A DNA stretch of 47,426 nucleotides from Marinovum algicola (GTDB lineage Bacteria; Pseudomonadota; Alphaproteobacteria; Rhodobacterales; Rhodobacteraceae): the NCBI RefSeq assembly GCF_900109145.1, contig NZ_FNYY01000032.1:1-47426 (forward strand). The letters are read 5' to 3'. The notes below the pieces were generated by a model. That model was not told the origin of the DNA, did not search any database, and saw only the letters and a list, made by a program, of their open reading frames with translations. A program made the position numbers and the translations under genes. Shown piece by piece: positions 25,692 through 34,132 of the stretch. How positions within the stretch are numbered: position 1 is the stretch's first letter; each line of letters opens with the position of its first letter.

Positions 25692-26991
25692 GTTGAAACC
25701 ACGTGAACGCGATGCAATCGTACAGGCGCTTCGGGCCGGGGTCGTGCCCAAGCTCGGTTTACGCCATATTCAGGTTGGCCGCGTCCGAGAGATTGAAGAG
25801 CTCGTCAAGGACATGGACCGGATATCCGATGGCGGATCGGCGATCCGGTTCATCATCGGGGAATACGGATCGGGCAAGACGTTTTTCATGAACCTGATCC
25901 GCCTCGTGGCTCTGGAGAAAGGCCTGGTCGTGATGTTCGCGGATTTAGCGCCAGATCGGCGCATTCACGCGACCGGCGGACAAGCTCGGGGGCTGTATGC
26001 CGAGATGGCCCGAAACCTCTCGACGCGGACAAAACCCGATGGCGGGGCATTGGCCAGCGTGGTGGAACGGTTTGTCAGCCAGGCTCACCGAGATGCTGAA
26101 GAACGGGATTTGCCCACGGGGATCGTCATTCGTGAACGCCTTGGCCACTTCGAAGAACTCACCGGAGGGTTTGAGTTCGCCGAAGTCATCCGTCGATATT
26201 GGGAAGGCCATGAAACAGGCGACGACGAGCTGAAATCCGCAGCCCTGAGATGGCTGCGCGGTGAATTCGCGACACGTACCGACGCGCGCAAGGCGCTTGG
26301 CGTGCGAACGATCATCGACGATGCCAGTGTCTACGACCATCTGAAGCTGATGTCGGCATTCGTGTGTGAAGCCGGTTACAAAGGCCTGCTCGTCGGCCTC
26401 GACGAGATGGTGAACCTCTACAAGCTCACATCGTCGCAGGCCCGCAATGCAAACTACGAACAGATCCTACGGATCCTGAATGATGTGCTGCAGGGCAGTG
26501 CCGAGAACCTCGGATTTCTGATGGGCGGGACCCCGGAGTTTCTGATGAACACCCGTCGAGGGCTCTACAGCTACGAAGCCCTTCAATCGCGTTTGGCCGA
26601 GAACACCTTCGCGCGAGACGGATTGGTCGACCTTTCAGGACCCGTTGTCCGGCTGGCCAGCCTGACCCCTGAAGATCTCTTCGTTCTTCTGGCCAATGTC
26701 CGGCGGATCATGCAGGACGATGCCGGTGCTCTGCCGGACGACGCGCTCGAAGCCTTTATGGCGCATTGCTCGGACCGGATCGGTGAAGCTTACTTCCGCA
26801 CCCCGCGCAATACGGTGACGGCATTCGTGAACCTGCTTTCCGTGCTTGAGCAAAACCCCGGTGTCGAGTGGAGCGATCTGATCGAAAAGATCGAGGTGTC
26901 CGAAGACCTCGGCGAAGACATGACCGAGGTAGACGAGGCGACTGGCACCCAAGACGCCGGTGACGATGACCTGATCAGCTTCAAGCTCTGA
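25684..26991 (+). CDS. BrxD-like P-loop ATPase (DUF2791/BREX ATP-binding family)
   Basis: The 435-residue protein has Walker A IIGEYGSGKTFFMNL near residues 58-72 and Walker B LLVGLDEMVNLYK with Asp240/Glu241. It shows other family stretches: VPKLGLRHIQVGR, PDRRIHATGGQARGLYAEMA, NANYEQILRILNDVLQGSAE and GGTPEFLMNTRRGLYSYEAL. BrxD occurs with the helicase BrxHI in some BREX systems. Here no PglX, PglZ or BrxC is present. ATG 25684 follows GGAGGGCAGGG, a strong ribosome site inside the end of the TerB gene. The helicase follows after five bases. Confidence 0.88.
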   Translation: MSKLKPRERDAIVQALRAGVVPKLGLRHIQVGRVREIEELVKDMDRISDGGSAIRFIIGEYGSGKTFFMNLIRLVALEKGLVVMFADLAPDRRIHATGGQARGLYAEMARNLSTRTKPDGGALASVVERFVSQAHRDAEERDLPTGIVIRERLGHFEELTGGFEFAEVIRRYWEGHETGDDELKSAALRWLRGEFATRTDARKALGVRTIIDDASVYDHLKLMSAFVCEAGYKGLLVGLDEMVNLYKLTSSQARNANYEQILRILNDVLQGSAENLGFLMGGTPEFLMNTRRGLYSYEALQSRLAENTFARDGLVDLSGPVVRLASLTPEDLFVLLANVRRIMQDDAGALPDDALEAFMAHCSDRIGEAYFRTPRNTVTAFVNLLSVLEQNPGVEWSDLIEKIEVSEDLGEDMTEVDEATGTQDAGDDDLISFKL

Positions 26992-26996
26992 CGCCG

Positions 26997-29174
26997 ATGA
27001 GCAGTGCGTTCGACAAACTGGCGAGGCCTGTGCAGAAATGGATACGCCAGAAAGGATGGCGCGAACTTCGCGACATCCAGGCGCGATCCATCCGGACGAT
27101 CTACGAGACCAACGCCGATTTGATCGTTGCGGCGTCCACGGCGGGCGGAAAGACCGAGGCGGCGTTCCTGCCGTTGATTTCACAGGTGCTTGACGAGCCG
27201 TCGGGCGGCACCGGTTTCGACCTGCTCTACATCGGTCCGCTGAAAGCCTTGATCACGGACCAGGCCATGCGGCTGGAGGGCATCTGCCAGGAAGCAGAGC
27301 TTCCGGTTGTTCCCTGGCACGGGGATGTCTCGCAATCGATCAAGACGCGCGCGTTGAAATCTCCAAAAGGGATCCTCCTGATAACCCCAGAGTCCCTTGA
27401 AGCGCTTTTCATTCGTCGCGGTTTGGAAATTGCCCGCCTATTTGGGGCCACGCGGGCGGTCGTGATCGACGAACTGCATACGGTTCTGGATAGCGAACGC
27501 GGTGTCCAGCTTCGTTCACTGCTCACAAGGCTCGAGCTCGCGATAAAGCGCCCAATCCGTCGGATAGGTCTGTCAGCTACGCTAGGCGACATGGACCTCG
27601 CCAAGGCCTATCTTCGCCCTGACGCAGCAAGCTCTGTCCAGCTGATCGAAGCAGATGGCGGCGAGGCAGAATTGAGGCTTCAGCTTCGCGGCTACCTCTC
27701 AGGCGATGAGGATGAAAACAGTCCATCCGCAACGGATGCCATAGCAGCCCATCTTTTCAAACACCTTCGAGGCAGTGACAACCTGGTCTTCGCTGGAGCG
27801 CGCCAACGGGTCGAGATTTACGCAGATCGGTTGCGGGAGCTTTGCGAACGGGAGCACCTGCCACAGGAATTCTATCCCCACCACGCGAGCCTCTCCCGAG
27901 AACACCGTGACTTCGTTGAGCGGCGCTTGAAGGATCCTGCGAAACCGACGACGGCCGTTTGCACGTCGACGCTCGAGCTTGGAATCGACATCGGTGACGT
28001 GACCTGCGTGGCTCAAATCGGTGCGCCATTCAGCGTCGCGGCGTTGCGACAACGGCTTGGCCGGTCAGGCCGACGTGAAGGACAACCGGCCATTCTCAGG
28101 CAGTACGCTATCGAAGCCCAACTGACGCCGGAGAGCAGTTTCGTGGATCGTCTTCGCCTCGGCCTGATCAGGTCCATCGCGATGATAGACCTCCTGCTTG
28201 AAGGCTGGTGCGAACCGCCAAAACCTCAGGCGCTTCGTCTCTCGACGCTCGTCCATCAGATTCTGTCTGTCATAGCGCAGCGCGGCGGCGCGTCTGCAAG
28301 CGTGGTCTACAACGTGGTCTGCCGCGAAGGCCCCTTTCGAAAGGTCACAACCCAAGTATTCGCAGATGTTTTGCGTGCGATCGGCCATCCAGAAACCGGC
28401 TTGATTGAACAGACCGGCAGCGGGCTGTTGCTTTTGGGACCGACTGGCGAAAAGCTGGTTGAGCATTACAGCTTTTATGCGGTGTTCCAGACACCTGAAG
28501 AATTCCGTTTGGTTGCAGAGGGGCGGGATCTTGGAACCCTGCCAATCGACAATATTCTTGCTCCGGGGATGCTGCTGATTTTTTCTGGGCGGCGTTGGGT
28601 GGTTCAAGAAATCCATGATCGTGAAAAGGTTATCGTCGTCAGGCCCGCGAAGGCTGGTGTGCCTCCCGTCTTCGGCGGCGATGCAGGGGACATTCATGAC
28701 AAGGTAATTGACCGAATGTTCGCCGTGCTCGAGGGGGATTCCAGCCCAGCTTACATGGACACAGTCTCTTTGATGATGCTCAAGGAAGCGCGTGCTCACT
28801 TTGAACAGCTGGGGTTTAGGGACAATAACATACACAGCATCGGCGAGCATACATCAGTCATTGCGACGCGGGTCGGGACGGTGAAGACATCAACCCTCGC
28901 GCTAGCACTGAGAAACGAGGGGTTTTCGGTCGAACAGCATGACGGATTTCTGATTGTAGAGGCTGGGGACGAAACGCCCGATCTTCGATCGGCGCTGGAC
29001 GATATTCGATCTGGCGCACCCATCGATTTGTTCGCAGGCGCTGGCAATCTGATATCAGAGAAGTTCCATCAATTTCTTACTATCGAACTTTTGGTTCGGG
29101 ACGCTGAATCCTCAAAGCTTTCGACACAAGCACTTCCCGATTTGGTCAAAGCTATTCTTCAAAAAGGAACTTAA
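26997..29174 (+). CDS. DEAD/DEAH-box helicase, BrxHI/Lhr-like
   Basis: The 725-residue protein has the superfamily II motor in order: Walker A ASTAGGKTEAAF near residue 50, motif II VVIDELHTV near 158, LSATLGD near 192, then in the second lobe STLELGIDIGDV and motif VI RLGRSGRREGQP near 355. A C-terminal region with winged-helix and beta-barrel features follows (LIFSGRRWVVQEIHDREKVI), as in Lhr-type helicases. It fits BrxHI of BREX systems, expected to unwind or translocate on DNA together with BrxD. The stop is two bases before the next start, so all four genes are one transcript. Confidence 0.88.
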   Translation: MSSAFDKLARPVQKWIRQKGWRELRDIQARSIRTIYETNADLIVAASTAGGKTEAAFLPLISQVLDEPSGGTGFDLLYIGPLKALITDQAMRLEGICQEAELPVVPWHGDVSQSIKTRALKSPKGILLITPESLEALFIRRGLEIARLFGATRAVVIDELHTVLDSERGVQLRSLLTRLELAIKRPIRRIGLSATLGDMDLAKAYLRPDAASSVQLIEADGGEAELRLQLRGYLSGDEDENSPSATDAIAAHLFKHLRGSDNLVFAGARQRVEIYADRLRELCEREHLPQEFYPHHASLSREHRDFVERRLKDPAKPTTAVCTSTLELGIDIGDVTCVAQIGAPFSVAALRQRLGRSGRREGQPAILRQYAIEAQLTPESSFVDRLRLGLIRSIAMIDLLLEGWCEPPKPQALRLSTLVHQILSVIAQRGGASASVVYNVVCREGPFRKVTTQVFADVLRAIGHPETGLIEQTGSGLLLLGPTGEKLVEHYSFYAVFQTPEEFRLVAEGRDLGTLPIDNILAPGMLLIFSGRRWVVQEIHDREKVIVVRPAKAGVPPVFGGDAGDIHDKVIDRMFAVLEGDSSPAYMDTVSLMMLKEARAHFEQLGFRDNNIHSIGEHTSVIATRVGTVKTSTLALALRNEGFSVEQHDGFLIVEAGDETPDLRSALDDIRSGAPIDLFAGAGNLISEKFHQFLTIELLVRDAESSKLSTQALPDLVKAILQKGT

Positions 29175-29176
29175 AG

Positions 29177-30181
29177 ATGTCCACGACGAGCCGGTCCACG
29201 CTTATTGTCTATGGACGACACGCAATGCGGGAGGCCCGCCTTGCGGCGGCCCGCGGTGGTCAACATGGCCTCCAGATCATGTCGTTCGAACAAGCCGCTG
29301 TGCGGCTCGCGGGCGGCTTCGCACGCGCGATAGACGAAGAAAGCCTGCGCGCGGCGATCCAAACGGTCCTCCCCGAAACACCGATGGGCGAACTGGAAGA
29401 TATCAAGATGCTGCCGGGCATGATCGGCGCGGCCGCCGACACACTGCACAAGGCGTGGCGAGCCGGTATCGATCTCGCTTCCCGGTCAGATGATCATCCA
29501 AGGCTTGAAGCCATCGCTCGCCTGGAGGCCGCTGTCCTTGCCGAACTTCCGAGCGGAATGATGCGTTCGGTCGATATTGTAGCCGTAGCCATCAGCCGGA
29601 TCACCCATGCGCCCGCTATATTCGGCTCGATGGAAATCGTCGGGCTGACCGAACTGTCTCCCTGCTGGCGGCCTCTCTTGAAGGCGCTCGCCGAGCACAT
29701 CCCCATGCAATGGTCTTCAGGTCCTCGCCCTGTCCCGGCCTGGCTCAAGGAATGCGGCGTCTCCGTCGCTCGTGGCGATGCTGAGGCGCCGGCCATTCGA
29801 TCCGTCAGTGCCGCGACCGCTTACCATGAGGCAGTAGAGACGCTGCGTTGGGTCCGGGCGCTGCTCGCGTCGGGCGTATCTCCAGCTGACATTGCCATCG
29901 CCACCGCGTCGCCGGCCGACTACGACGATCACTTTCTCGCGCTGCGCGCCGATGCCAATATCGATTTGCATTTCGTCCATGGCGTTCCGGCCATCACCAC
30001 ACGTGACGGACAAGTGGCAGCGGCACTCGCCGACATCGTCGTGCGCGGGCTCTCGCAGTCGCGCTTGCGCCGTCTCGCCGCACTGTGCCGGGATTCTGCG
30101 CCTCTGGCGGTCAGGAGGTACTGGCTCATACATCCTGGATTTCATTGCGCGAACCCACCTCGCCGAGATCATCCTATTTGA
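29177..30181 (+). pseudogene. AddB/RexB-like helicase-nuclease subunit, truncated by recombination
   Basis: The first ~310 residues read as an inactivated UvrD/AddB-like protein: STLIVYGRHAMREARLAAAR at the start, then AAYHEAVETLRWVRALLASG-type helices, GVSPADIAIATASPADYDDH and DLHFVHGVPAITTRDGQVAA. Intact relatives, as I recall them, are far longer and end in a PD-(D/E)XK nuclease. After CRDSAPL near 30105 the sequence stops matching and the frame ends at 30181 (LIHPGFHCANPPRRDHPI), while ThiF coding begins in another frame. The nuclease part has thus been lost. It starts two bases after the helicase gene, so it was the fourth gene of the TerB/BrxD/BrxHI operon. Confidence 0.7.
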
Positions 30182-30737
30182 CGACGACAAGGTGCATGTT
30201 CATACGATCTTTCGGTTTCCGGGGTTTATTCCCCGCGCGATCGGAACTCCAAAAGTGGACGCGTTGGCGCATCAGTATGGAAATTGGCATTCGAGAATCA
30301 TACCGAATCCGGAACGGGTTACGAAGGAAAATATTGAGCAACTTCGCGGATTGGATTTTGTGTTTGTGTCGATCGACAACGGCCCGGCACGTATCACAAT
30401 TACGGACTGGCTCAGTTCGAACGACGTGCACTTCGTGGACTGCGGAATGGGCTTGAACAGAGTAGCTACGGGCTTGAATGGTGTTGTGAGAGTGACAGGT
30501 GTGGATCGCACTGCTTTCGAGGGAACGGCAGGTACTGTCTTCCTTCCAGGCGAGGACCCAAAAGAAGGCGAGTACCGGCGACAAGGTCAGATTGCCGAGT
30601 TGAATGCACTTAATGCAGCTCTGGCCGTCCTTCGCTTCAAGCAGCACTTTGGGATTTACGACCGCGAAGATGCGGCGATGTCATGCGTCTTGGAGACTAC
30701 GTCGCTGGAGATCGACCGTAGGATGCCCGTCGAATGA
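30109..30737 (+). pseudogene. ThiF/E1-like adenylyltransferase fragment
   Basis: The fragment starts inside the nucleotide-binding glycine motif (GGTGSYILDFIARTHL) and continues EIILFDDDKVHVHTIFRFPG, LRGLDFVFVSIDNGPAR and VHFVDCGMGLN (a possible E1 cysteine) to MPVE. The ATP-binding Rossmann start and any N-terminal E2-like or DUF6791 domain are missing because of the junction with the AddB-like gene. It has no start of its own. The stop overlaps the DUF6527 ATG (ATGA), so the pair was an operon. E1-like proteins of this type activate ubiquitin-like proteins in bacterial cassettes that include DUF6527. Codon use and GC are lower than upstream. Confidence 0.75.
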
Positions 30738-31153
30738 GGTTTCGCTATCAGCTTGTGGATCGGATCCCGAAACAGATGGAGGAGGGCGTCGTCTACCACA
30801 CCGAGGAATTTGAACTCGCAGGGCTACTTTGTGCATGTGGATGCGGCCACCGCATCACGCTCATCGTTCCAGATAGCCACAGGGTATGGGATGAAGGTGG
30901 ATATGCCACCATTCAACCGTCAGTCGGCGTCTTCGATGCGCCATGCAAGTCCCACTATGTAATTCGCGCTGGAAACGTCCAGTGGCTCCCGGCCTTTTCG
31001 GGTGCTCAGGCAAGCAGGATCATGCACGCGCAGATTGCGCGCCACGCTTCTCAAGATACAAAACCTGCGTCCTGGCTGCGTCGAACTGCGGCCGTTCTGT
31101 CCGGTTTCGTAAGGAAGTTGCTGGTGGCATTGGTTGGTGGACGCTCGGATTGA
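30734..31153 (+). CDS. DUF6527 family protein (ubiquitin-like cassette component)
   Basis: The 139-residue protein opens MRFRYQLVDRIPKQMEEGVV and has a metal-site-like LLCACGCGHRITLIVPDSHR with three cysteines and a histidine, then SVGVFDAPCKSHYVIRAGNV with another Cys and His. This is the pattern of DUF6527, found next to multiubiquitin, ThiF/E1 and E2-like genes. The C-terminus is hydrophobic/basic. It appears complete, but its partner upstream is broken and no ubiquitin-like gene remains here, so it is probably a relic. Confidence 0.75.
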   Translation: MRFRYQLVDRIPKQMEEGVVYHTEEFELAGLLCACGCGHRITLIVPDSHRVWDEGGYATIQPSVGVFDAPCKSHYVIRAGNVQWLPAFSGAQASRIMHAQIARHASQDTKPASWLRRTAAVLSGFVRKLLVALVGGRSD

Positions 31154-31512
31154 TCGTCGATTGTTGGCGATAAACACATGCCTTGTCCGCTCGGCCGGTA
31201 ACGATAATGGCCCGTCCTATTGTCACCTATCTCCCTCAGGTCGGCTCGAGCGGTTGATCTTCCGCGTTCTTGAAGCTGTGGGGGCCCGCCATGAAGACAT
31301 TGTCGATCAGGCGTACGCCGTCGATCCAGGCGGCCCCAGCTGCCGCGACCCAGACTGACGTTGCGGCAATTGCGCGACTTCATTGGCGGAACCGTTTCCG
31401 CGCGCGATTGGGAATGCCCATCCTTCTCTCATGAAGTCCAACTCTGCCCGGCGAGCGGCCGCGAAGCGCCGGGTGCTCGCCGCGCTACCCCTATATACAG
31501 AAAGGCTCCGCC
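31154..31512. other. Intergenic region
   Basis: No convincing gene. Just before the next start are a GC-rich inverted repeat (CGGCGAGC pairing with GCTCGCCG, near 31456-31486) and TATATAC, which could be a promoter -10 region for the gene at 31513. Confidence 0.35.
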
Positions 31513-32127
31513 ATGACGTTCGATCTCCTGCACGATCTTCCGGACTACGCTCCCGAACAGATGTCGGCCGACGCGGTCTTCACGCGTGCCACGCAGGATG
31601 TGCTCCTGGCCAGTCTCGGCGATATCGAGGGATTACGCCGGCCGGCCGCTCCGGTGGCGCTCTGGCTGAAGCACTCTCTCGGCAATGCGTGGTATGATTC
31701 TTACTCCCGCCTGATAACGGTTCTCAGCCATCACGGCCCATGGATAGACAGGACTCGGATGAAGGAGCTTGATCCGGTGAGCCGGGCGCAGGTGTCGGAG
31801 GTTCTCGCCACATTCTTCCAGCAAGAGCACCTGTTCAGCATGGTATACGGCGACGTCGGGTTCGAAAGCCATGAGGTGATCGAATCCGTTCACTTCGCGA
31901 GCTTCAGCATGTTCTGGATTTCCGGCAGTTTCGACGACCTCGAGGAACACTGGGAGGGGAAAGATCGGCGCGAGGACTTCGAAATTCCTCACCACGCGCT
32001 CCTGAAAATCTGCGCCCGGTCCATAGCCAACGAAAAGGACGCGTGCCTGCAGCGTATGGAGATCCGCCGTGGCCTCCGCCTTGTCCAGGGTTTCGGCGTG
32101 CTCGGGCAGGGAGACTTCGTCTTGTAG
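31513..32127 (+). CDS. Hypothetical protein
   Basis: I do not recognise this 204-residue protein. It is soluble and acidic, with aromatic-rich helices (LATFFQQEHLFSMVYGDVGF; FASFSMFWISGSFDDLEEHW) and a basic C-terminal stretch. Start ATG 31513 has AGAAAGG eight bases upstream. It is followed by a strong hairpin at 32196-32228 and then by convergent genes, so it is probably transcribed alone. Confidence 0.6.
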   Translation: MTFDLLHDLPDYAPEQMSADAVFTRATQDVLLASLGDIEGLRRPAAPVALWLKHSLGNAWYDSYSRLITVLSHHGPWIDRTRMKELDPVSRAQVSEVLATFFQQEHLFSMVYGDVGFESHEVIESVHFASFSMFWISGSFDDLEEHWEGKDRREDFEIPHHALLKICARSIANEKDACLQRMEIRRGLRLVQGFGVLGQGDFVL

Positions 32128-32195
32128 TGGGCCAGGCGCGGCGCATTTGTCGGGCCGGACCGGGTGCAACTGATGGCCGGCGGCCTACGGGAATT

Positions 32196-32228
32196 GCTCC
32201 ATTGCCGCCGTCACGGCGGCGATGGAGC
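32196..32228. terminator. 15-bp stem-loop between convergent genes
   Basis: GCTCCATTGCCGCCG (32196-32210) pairs with CGGCGGCGATGGAGC (32214-32228) with a single G-U pair and a TCA loop. There is no T tract on either side. It sits in the 234-bp gap between the plus gene ending at 32127 and the minus pseudogene ending at 32362, where a bidirectional termination or RNA-protecting structure would make sense. Confidence 0.5.
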
Positions 32229-32361
32229 GATTGGCAGGGGTCCGAGATAGGCGAAGCGGCTGAGCGATCGATGGCCGCTGACACGCATCCAGAAAGGCAC
32301 GCGAGGGACCCCGGATACATCAGTGAGACGCGGAGGAAGGCGCCGCCCCCGGGACGCGGGC

Positions 32362-32789
32362 TCACTGGCCCCAGTTGAAGGCGATCTCAGCGAGGATACG
32401 GGTGCCCGGGCCGTGATCTTCCGTGTGGAAGTCGTGCAGCATCTCGTCGCCTCCGTCGCTGAAACTCGCACGGTCCAGGACGCCCGGTAGGCCGCACTCG
32501 CCGGGACTGGCGAGGGCGGAGTGCAGGTTGTCCGCGGCGCCGTCCTCGCCGGCCATGACATGCTTGCAGATCAGGGCACGGAGACGCGGTTCGATCAGGC
32601 CCTGCGCCGTGTCCGCCATGTCTAAAAGCGCCTCGGGATCGGGGAGCCGAGGCGACGACATTCGGCGAGGAGGGCGCAGTGGACTTCGCCGGTCGCCTCG
32701 ATCCACTGCGGCCGGGCGTCCTCGAAGGGGAAGCAGTGCGTGGCGCCGAAGCGCTCCGAGGCGACGCCCAGGATCTCGAGCAGGACCAT
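32362..32789 (-). pseudogene. Frameshifted paralogue of the 33503-34066 gene
   Basis: One frame from ATG 32789 gives VLLEILGVASERFGATHCFP and then RPQWIEATGEVHCALLAEC, which aligns with EIIGVVSEGLGQTT in the paralogue. After a frameshift near 32640, another frame continues DPEALLDMADTAQGLIEPRL to GPGTRILAEIAFNWGQ. The paralogue ends GPGRRILAEIAFNWGQ. About 50 N-terminal residues are also missing. The similarity is visible in the DNA at the two 3' ends (CTGGCCCCAGTTGAA). Function of the family is unknown. Confidence 0.7.
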
Positions 32790-32877
32790 CAGCGGGCATT
32801 CGTTTTATTCCGCGCTGGCTTCGAACCGACGTAGAACATAATGGAAACATCGGGGCCCACCTGATATTGTGGTCGTC

Positions 32878-33162
32878 ATGAAACTGACTCCCAATATGTT
32901 CCCTACCGCCGAGGAATTTAACACAAGACCGCCAAGTGTCGATCTCAGGCGAATTGATCCGTCGCTCAACATGCGGCGGTTCTACCGCATGAGCCTGCAG
33001 CCGGATCTCTTCGGCGGTGTCGACGTGGTGCGTGAGTGGGGCCGGATCGGGTCGCGGGGCCAATCCCTCATCGAGCGTCATTCTTGCGAGGACGAAGCCG
33101 TATCGTCGATGCTTGCGCTCGAAACGGCGAAGCGACGGAGAGGCTACCGGCCAGCAGGCTGA
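32878..33162 (+). CDS. WGR domain protein
   Basis: The 94-residue protein is nearly all one WGR domain: MRRFYRMSLQPDLFGGVDVV, then REWGRIGSRGQ with the diagnostic WGR triplet, and EDEAVSSMLALETAKRRRGY. WGR domains occur in PARP proteins and in the MolR family, where they bind nucleic acid. Stand-alone plasmid copies of this length are common in Rhodobacteraceae, with unknown role. It lies between the two paralogues and on the opposite strand to both. ATG 32878 is used; a GTG nine bases earlier is possible. Confidence 0.82.
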   Translation: MKLTPNMFPTAEEFNTRPPSVDLRRIDPSLNMRRFYRMSLQPDLFGGVDVVREWGRIGSRGQSLIERHSCEDEAVSSMLALETAKRRRGYRPAG

Positions 33163-33347
33163 AGCAGGTATTCCATCTGTCTCACCAGATCAGACGCAGT
33201 TGTGTGTTGCCCTTTGCTCACGTGAACACGCTCAAATCACCTTGTCCGATGGCCAGGAGCTTGCAGATTACATGCTCGGTGCATACATCGGGCTTGGGTG
33301 CAAGAGGCGGATCATGGCCAACGGCATCCATCCTCCCTGTTGGACTT

Positions 33348-33376
33348 TGGCCGAGCTTGTCTCGGCCATTTTTTTT
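33348..33376 (+). terminator. Intrinsic terminator
   Basis: TGGCCGAG (33348-33355), loop CTTGT, CTCGGCCA (33361-33368), then eight T (33369-33376): a textbook Rho-independent terminator on the plus strand. The only plus gene before it is the WGR gene, 185 bases upstream. The 340-bp gap holds no other feature I can support, though a small transcript ending here is possible. Confidence 0.85.
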
Positions 33377-33502
33377 CGCCCGTTGTGGGTGCCTGCCATC
33401 TGGATGGAGGGCCGTACAGCCGATCGCGACGGCCGTGATCCCTTCGGACTGCGGCCGAACACCAACGACGCGCATCTGTTTCCAGGGATTTGCGTGCTTG
33501 CC

Positions 33503-34066
33503 CTACTGGCCCCAGTTGAACGCGATCTCGGCGAGGATGCGTCGGCCCGGCCCGTAGTTGTTGACCCGGAAGTCCACGATCTCATCCTCGCCACGCGTGT
33601 CGAAGCTGCTGGCCTCTATCACGCCCGGAATGCCACTCGACCGGAGGCCTGACAGATGCTCCATCAGCATCCGGGCGCCGTCATAGTCGCGGTCCTCGAC
33701 AAGTGCCCTGATCCGGTTTTCGAGATGCGCCTCGATGCCATCCGTGCGGCCCGTCTCCAAGGTGGTGATCGCCAAGGGTTCGGGAAAGCCAAGCCCGATT
33801 GCGATCCCGAGAACAATATCCCGGAACTCAATGTCGGGTTTGACCCATGTGGGTCGCACATGGTCTGAGCTGCAGGCCGTCGTCTGACCTAACCCTTCCG
33901 AGACCACGCCGATGATCTCGAGGGAAGGGCGGTCGAACTCGTCGCTGAACTCTGGCACGAGATAGCCTTCCACGGCTTCGGTCAGAGCCTCCATGTCGCA
34001 GTTGCGTGGCAGGGCGAAATCGGCTTCGTCGAGCAGGAGGCCCTTGTATCTGCGGTCGTTTCCCAT
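33503..34066 (-). CDS. Hypothetical protein (paralogous family with the 32362 pseudogene)
   Basis: The 187-residue protein begins MGNDRRYKGLLLDEADFALP and ends DFRVNNYGPGRRILAEIAFN-WGQ. It includes a DNRI-like central helix (AHLENRIRALVEDRDYDGAR). I do not recognise a family outside this plasmid. Its length and intact frame make it the functional member of the pair. ATG 34066 is preceded by AAGGAACAGACC, like the backbone genes on the left. It is in line with three further minus genes upstream. Confidence 0.65.
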   Translation of the reverse strand: MGNDRRYKGLLLDEADFALPRNCDMEALTEAVEGYLVPEFSDEFDRPSLEIIGVVSEGLGQTTACSSDHVRPTWVKPDIEFRDIVLGIAIGLGFPEPLAITTLETGRTDGIEAHLENRIRALVEDRDYDGARMLMEHLSGLRSSGIPGVIEASSFDTRGEDEIVDFRVNNYGPGRRILAEIAFNWGQ

Positions 34067-34132
34067 GGTCTGTTCCTTGGCGTGTTTCTCTGGGGGAAGG
34101 CGCCTACCCGGCAATTCCCGATGTTGTTTGGT

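Noticed and set aside
23163-29174. A complete BREX system
   Set aside because: Only BrxD- and BrxHI-like genes are present; PglX, PglZ, BrxA, BrxB and BrxC are not in the window.
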